Assembly (NCBI RefSeq): GCF_002937075.1
Contig: NZ_NHSJ01000126.1
Coordinates: 43,443 to 107,442 of the forward strand
DNA: 64,000 bases
Direction: 5' to 3'
Source: Rhodoblastus sphagnicola
GTDB taxonomy: Bacteria; Pseudomonadota; Alphaproteobacteria; Rhizobiales; Beijerinckiaceae
Part shown: piece after piece, positions 60,223-64,000 of the stretch
How the letters are laid out: each line of letters opens with the position of its first letter
Position numbering within the stretch: the stretch's first letter is position 1
Made by a program: the position numbers and the translations under genes
The notes under the pieces: generated by a model
Told to the model about the DNA's origin: nothing
Database searches by the model: none
What the model saw: the letters and a program-made list of their open reading frames with translations, nothing else

Positions 60223-61971
60223 ATGGCCGTATTCCAACTGCATCTGCTGAAACCGTCGCATTACGACGACAACGGCTATGTGGTGCAATGGTGGCGCTCG
60301 GCGATTCCATCCAATTCGCTGGCGGCGCTCAACGCCATCGCGCTGGAATCCGCCGGCCGTCACGCGCTCGGCCCGGATGTCGTCCTCGAAATTTTCGTTT
60401 ACGACGAAACCAACACAAGGATCATCCCGGAAACCATCGCCGCGCGGATAAAAACGGCTGGAAACGGCCTGATCTGCCTGACCGGCGTGCAGTCGAACCA
60501 GTTTCCGCGCGCGCTCGACCTCGCCCGTCGCTTCCGGGCCGCGGGCGTCGATGTGGCGATCGGCGGCTTCCATGTGTCGGGCTGCGTCTCCATGCTGCCG
60601 GACCTCACCCCTGAATTGCTTGAGGCGCAGGCGCTGGGCTGCAGCCTGTACGCGGGCGAGATCGAGGGGCGGTTCGACGCGCTGCTTCAGGACGCTTTTT
60701 CGCGCCAGCTCAAGCCCTTGTACAACTTTCTTCATGATCTTCCGGCGATGGAGGGCGCGCCGTTCCCGCTGCTGCCGGCCGCGATCGTTTCGGGCACCAG
60801 CGGCGCCGTCACCTCGTTCGACGCCGGGCGCGGCTGCCCGTTCCAATGCTCGTTTTGCACCATCATCAATGTGCAGGGCCGCAAATCCCGCCACCGCTCG
60901 GCCGACGATGTCGAGGCGATCATCCGCGCCAATCTCGCGCAGGGGGTGGATTCCTTCTTCATCACCGACGACAATTTCGCCCGCAACAGCAATTGGGAAG
61001 AGATTTTCGACCGGCTGATCGGCCTGCGCGGGCAGGGGCTGCGCTTCACCTTCATCATCCAGGTCGACACGCTGTCGCACCGCATCGAGAATTTCATCGA
61101 GAAGGCCGGCCGCGCCGGGGTGAAGCGCGTGTTCATCGGCCTCGAAAACATCAACCCCGACAATCTCGCGGGCGTGAAGAAAAAGCAGAACCGCATCGCG
61201 GAATACCGGGAGATGCTGTTGGCCTGGAAGGCCGCCGGCTGCTTCACCTATGCCGGCTATATCCTCGGTTTCCCCAACGATACGCCCGAAAGCATCCGGC
61301 GCGACATCGCCATCATCCAGCGCGAGCTGCCGCTGGACATTCTGGAGTTCTTCTTCCTGACGCCGCTGCCGGGCTCGGAGGACCACCAGCGCCAGTCCGC
61401 CGCCGGGACGTGGATGGACCCCGACCTCAACAAATACGATCTCGAACATGCGGTCACCCACCATCCCCGCATGTCCAAGGCGGAGTGGGAGGGGATCTAC
61501 CAGCAGGCCTGGACGCTTTATTATTCGGTCGCGCACATGAAGACGATCATGCGCCGCGCCGCCGCCACGGGGGTGTCGGCCGGGCAGGCGCTGTTCCTGC
61601 TGTTGTGGTTCTGGGGCTGCGTCAAGCTGGAAAAGGTGCATCCGCTGCAAGGCGGCTACCTCCGCCGCAAATATCGCCGCGACCGCCGGCCCGGCCTGCC
61701 GCTGGAAAATCCGCTGCTGTTCTACCCGCGCCTTGGCGCCGATTTCGTGACCAAGCACGTCCGGCTCGCGGCGATGGCGGCGCGTCTCGGCCTGTTCCGT
61801 CTCTGGCTCAAGCGCCACAAGACCGAGGCTTCCGCCTATATGGATCAGGCGCTGTCGCCGCCGAAAGCGGGCGATCTCGACGACCTCGACCTGTTCCAGA
61901 ACACGGAATCGTCCCGCGCCGCCGGCGAAAAGGCCAAGCAGAAGGCGGCGCGCAAGACGGCGGCGGTCTGA
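60223..61971 (+). CDS. B12-binding-type radical SAM protein
   Basis: A 582-residue radical SAM enzyme with an N-terminal Rossmann-like region (residues 1-190) of the B12-binding type (TGVQSNQFPRALDLARRFRA, VAIGGFHVSGCVSMLPDLTP); I see no DxHxxG cobalamin-ligand motif, so cobalamin binding is uncertain. The Fe-S motif CPFQCSFC has Cys at 205, 209 and 212 after SFDAGRG, followed by FITDDNFARNSNWEEIFDRL and the TYAGYILGFPNDTPESIRRD block. The C-terminal region (490-582) is basic and Lys/Ala-rich. Related proteins include hopanoid- and BchE-like enzymes, but the substrate is not identifiable. A REP cluster follows. Confidence 0.86.
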   Translation: MAVFQLHLLKPSHYDDNGYVVQWWRSAIPSNSLAALNAIALESAGRHALGPDVVLEIFVYDETNTRIIPETIAARIKTAGNGLICLTGVQSNQFPRALDLARRFRAAGVDVAIGGFHVSGCVSMLPDLTPELLEAQALGCSLYAGEIEGRFDALLQDAFSRQLKPLYNFLHDLPAMEGAPFPLLPAAIVSGTSGAVTSFDAGRGCPFQCSFCTIINVQGRKSRHRSADDVEAIIRANLAQGVDSFFITDDNFARNSNWEEIFDRLIGLRGQGLRFTFIIQVDTLSHRIENFIEKAGRAGVKRVFIGLENINPDNLAGVKKKQNRIAEYREMLLAWKAAGCFTYAGYILGFPNDTPESIRRDIAIIQRELPLDILEFFFLTPLPGSEDHQRQSAAGTWMDPDLNKYDLEHAVTHHPRMSKAEWEGIYQQAWTLYYSVAHMKTIMRRAAATGVSAGQALFLLLWFWGCVKLEKVHPLQGGYLRRKYRRDRRPGLPLENPLLFYPRLGADFVTKHVRLAAMAARLGLFRLWLKRHKTEASAYMDQALSPPKAGDLDDLDLFQNTESSRAAGEKAKQKAARKTAAV

Positions 61972-62021
61972 CGCCCGGGCAGTCGGGCGAATAAAGAATA
62001 AGGACGCGCGGTCGTGTTCCG

Positions 62022-62150
62022 TTCTCCCCATAGCCCGTCGGTGGACGGGCGTCCTTTCGGACGCCCTATGGCGGGAGAAGGTGGCGCCCTCGGGCGTCGC
62101 CAGACGCCCGTCCTTGCGGACGGGCTATGGCGCCGGATGAGGGGGCGCCA
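62022..62150 (+). repeat. expanded REP element with nested palindromes
   Basis: The REP core seen at 41674 (TTCTCCCC...GGGAGAAGGTGGC...GCCGGATGAGGGGG) is present but its two hairpin loops are replaced by other palindromes: CCATAGCCCGTC...CGGACGCCCTATGG at 62028-62071, and GCCCGTCCTTGCGGACGGGC at 62106-62125 within GACGCCC...CTATGG. It lies 50 bases after the radical SAM gene. Confidence 0.8.
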
Positions 62151-62182
62151 GCCGAAGATAAACGCCTTTGTTCTTGCGTTTG

Positions 62183-62233
62183 CCCCCTCATCCGACCCCT
62201 TCGGGGCCACCTTCTCCCGCAAGGGGAGAAGGG
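62183..62233 (-). repeat. REP-type palindromic element (inverted copy)
   Basis: The reverse complement matches 41674-41725 almost exactly (one difference in about 50 bases). With the expanded element at 62022-62150 it forms an inverted pair, the arrangement of a REPIN. Confidence 0.85.
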
Positions 62234-62297
62234 ATTCCCAGCCTAACTGCCGCTATACTCATTCACCCGATCGCCCTGGGTCTGACGCCCATCGAAC

Positions 62298-64000
62298 TCA
62301 CCCCGTCTCGATGGTGGCTTCCATCGGCGCGCGAACGGTCCAGCACACGCCTGCGGCGCGATAGTCGATCGTGACATCGCCCCTGATGGCGCGCTCGACC
62401 ATGTCCACCATGACTTTCTGGCCAAATCCCTTTCGGGTGGGCGCGACCACCTCCGGGCCGCCGTCCTCGCGCCAGCGCATGTGGAAGGCGGCGTCGCCTT
62501 CGGCCGCCCCGTCGCCCCAGTCGATGCGCACCACGCCCTCATCGTTGGACAGGGCGCCATATTTGGCGGAATTGGTGGCGAGTTCGTGCAGCGCCATGCC
62601 GATGGCCTGGGCGGCGGCGGCGGCGAGACGCAGGTTTTGCCCCGAAAGCAGGATGCGACGGTCGAGCAGGTCGCGGAAGGCCGTGAGCTGGGCGCGCACC
62701 AGTTCGGCGACGTCCACCCCCTTCCATTCGCTGTTGATGAGCAGGTTCTGGCTGGCGGCGAGACCGGTGATGCGGTGCGACAGGTTTTGCGCGAAAGTCC
62801 TGGGGTCGGCGTCCCTGGCCGACAGCACGGCGATCGACTGCACCACGCTGAGCAGGTTTTTCGAGCGGTGGTTGACCTCGCCCATCAGGAACCGGATATG
62901 CTCCTCGGCCAGCTTCGAGGCGGTGATGTCGGTGCGGATCGCGATAAATTGGCGCGGTTTGCCGCGCGCGTCGAGGAAGGGGACGATGGTGGTCTCCACC
63001 CAGTAGATCTCGCCGTCGCTGGCGCGGTTGCGGATTTCGCCGCGCCAGGTCCGACCGGCGGAGATCGTCGCCCACAGGTCGCGAAAAAATTCCGGCGGGT
63101 GCAGGCCCGAGTTGATGATCGCATGGGTCGCGCCGAGCAGATCCTCCCGGGCATATTTGGCGACCGCGCAGAACTTGTCGTTGACATAGGTGATGACGCC
63201 GCGCCGGTCGGTGGTGGCGACGATGGCGTGCTGGTCGAGCGCGGCCTTGAAGTCGCCGAGATCCTTCAGCGCCGCCCGCTCCGCCTCCAGCGCGGCGGAC
63301 AGATGCGCGGTCTTGGCGGCGACCTCTCGGTCGAGGGAGGCGGCGGTGGAAGCCAGTTGTTCATGGACGCGGCGCAGTTCGAAAAAGCGCCGCCGCGCGT
63401 CCAGAAACAGGAAAATCGCCAGCGCGACCACCACCGCTATGGTGAGCAGGGTGGTGAACTGGAGTTGCGTGCCCAGCCGGTCGGCCGCCGCGCGGCTGGC
63501 TTCGATCCGGGCGTCCTCGGCATCCTGCGTGGCGGCGACCGCCTGGCGCAACAGCTCCAGCGTGGCCTTGCGGGCGTTGGCGCGAATGACCTCCAGGGCG
63601 CGCGCCGTCTGGCCGCCCTGCTGCAAGTCCATTTCCTCGCGCAACTCGTCGAGTTTCAGCTCGGTCAGCGCCCGCACGCCGCGCACGTCCTCAATCAGGC
63701 GCGGATCGCCGGAAGTCCACGAGTCCAGCCGCCGCGCGGCTTCGCGCAGGTCGTCCGCCGCCTGGCGATAGGGGGCGAGATAGCCGGCCTCGCCCGTGAG
63801 CAGGTAGCGGCGCGACTGCGCGGTGACATCCTGCAACGAACTCAGCAGGCGGGCCAGCCCCCCCACCATGGTCGTCGCCAGACGAATGTCGTCATGGCTG
63901 CGTTTTTGCGCCTCGATATCGACCAGCGAGGCGCCGACGAGACCCGCGAGCGCGATCAGGCTGACCACCGGCCCGCCGATCGGCCGGAACCGCTTCCTGC
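62298..64000 (-). CDS. CHASE3-PAS-HWE sensor histidine kinase (5' end beyond window)
   Basis: The C-terminal 567 residues or so of a membrane sensor kinase; the frame stays open to the window edge, so the start lies outside, and an internal GTG at 63968 is unlikely to be the start. A first helix ([15 protein letters not shown]), a CHASE3-like periplasmic helical domain ([39 protein letters not shown]), a second helix ([20 protein letters not shown]), a PAS domain ([20 protein letters not shown]) and an HWE/HisKA_2 kinase domain ([44 protein letters not shown]) follow. HWE kinases often feed the alphaproteobacterial general stress response; no partner is seen. Confidence 0.9.
   Translation of the reverse strand, partial: RKRFRPIGGPVVSLIALAGLVGASLVDIEAQKRSHDDIRLATTMVGGLARLLSSLQDVTAQSRRYLLTGEAGYLAPYRQAADDLREAARRLDSWTSGDPRLIEDVRGVRALTELKLDELREEMDLQQGGQTARALEVIRANARKATLELLRQAVAATQDAEDARIEASRAAADRLGTQLQFTTLLTIAVVVALAIFLFLDARRRFFELRRVHEQLASTAASLDREVAAKTAHLSAALEAERAALKDLGDFKAALDQHAIVATTDRRGVITYVNDKFCAVAKYAREDLLGATHAIINSGLHPPEFFRDLWATISAGRTWRGEIRNRASDGEIYWVETTIVPFLDARGKPRQFIAIRTDITASKLAEEHIRFLMGEVNHRSKNLLSVVQSIAVLSARDADPRTFAQNLSHRITGLAASQNLLINSEWKGVDVAELVRAQLTAFRDLLDRRILLSGQNLRLAAAAAQAIGMALHELATNSAKYGALSNDEGVVRIDWGDGAAEGDAAFHMRWREDGGPEVVAPTRKGFGQKVMVDMVERAIRGDVTIDYRAAGVCWTVRAPMEATIETG

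Noticed and set aside
60223..61971. Assignment as hopanoid or bacteriochlorophyll enzyme
   Set aside because: Only general radical SAM similarity is visible; no pathway neighbours and no DxHxxG motif.
60166..62031. 621-codon minus-strand frame opposite the radical SAM gene
   Set aside because: The plus strand holds intact CPFQCSFC and conserved blocks; the minus frame is Arg/Gly/Asp-rich with no domain.

Overview
The window is a GC-rich chromosomal segment from an alphaproteobacterium, most likely order Hyphomicrobiales (Rhizobiales). The evidence is the gene content and order: tolC-popZ-valS with a PIMT-like gene upstream, eno-ftsB-pdhA-pdhB with a lipoyl domain fused to E1-beta, a DUF5076 gene beside the PDH genes, an ExoR homologue, an HWE-type histidine kinase, a DUF6867 gene closing a liv operon, and a FixK/FNR-type box. 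A Beijerinckiaceae/Methylocystaceae-like host is possible, but I cannot fix family or genus from sequence alone. I see no insertion sequence, prophage, integrase or CRISPR array; it reads as core chromosome with small palindromic repeats between genes.

Layout. 1-3.2 kb: a GT4 glycosyltransferase, a DUF2161 nuclease-fold protein, a YjbQ-family protein and a small unknown. 3.3-9 kb: the str operon (rpsL-rpsG-fusA-tuf) with a strong promoter, a long leader and a terminator, then a P-loop kinase, tRNA-Trp and, on the minus strand, tRNA-Glu. 9.2-14.2 kb: a KirBac-type K+ channel, an orphan polar amino-acid ABC ATPase, an aldose-epimerase-like protein, an MFS exporter and folD. 14.3-20.2 kb: a branched-chain amino-acid uptake system (livHMGF plus DUF6867, then a Gly/Tyr/His-rich secreted protein, then livK), all on the minus strand.

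20.3-33 kb: a cupin, a flavin reductase and two unknowns, then central metabolism: pccA, queF, eno, a split ThrE-type exporter, ftsB, pdhA, pdhB, a DUF5076 gene, lipA and a RatA/COQ10-type gene. The E2 and E3 genes of pyruvate dehydrogenase, which usually sit between pdhB and lipA in relatives, are absent here. 33-46 kb: a gene-poor stretch, a secreted phosphoesterase, a lone Flp pilin too short for ordinary ORF calling, modE, an exopolysaccharide-initiating sugar-phosphate transferase, the tldD/pmbA pair, yidD, a MipA/OmpV-type barrel and a RoxA-like dihaem cytochrome with a FixK/FNR box upstream.

46-64 kb: exoR, a PAS-GGDEF-EAL protein, a PAS histidine kinase divergent from a small response regulator, valS, popZ, tolC, a PIMT-like methyltransferase, DUF4337, a radical SAM protein, a nested palindromic repeat cluster, and a CHASE3-PAS-HWE kinase cut by the window edge. 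A recurrent theme is surface and second-messenger control: GT4, the EPS transferase, ExoR, Flp pilin, GGDEF-EAL and three signalling proteins. I found no convincing wholly new multi-gene system. The best leads are the dihaem oxygenase-like gene with its FNR-type box, the altered ThDP motif and missing E2/E3 around pdhA, the nested palindromic repeats, and a 57-bp AT-rich island inside the epimerase gene.
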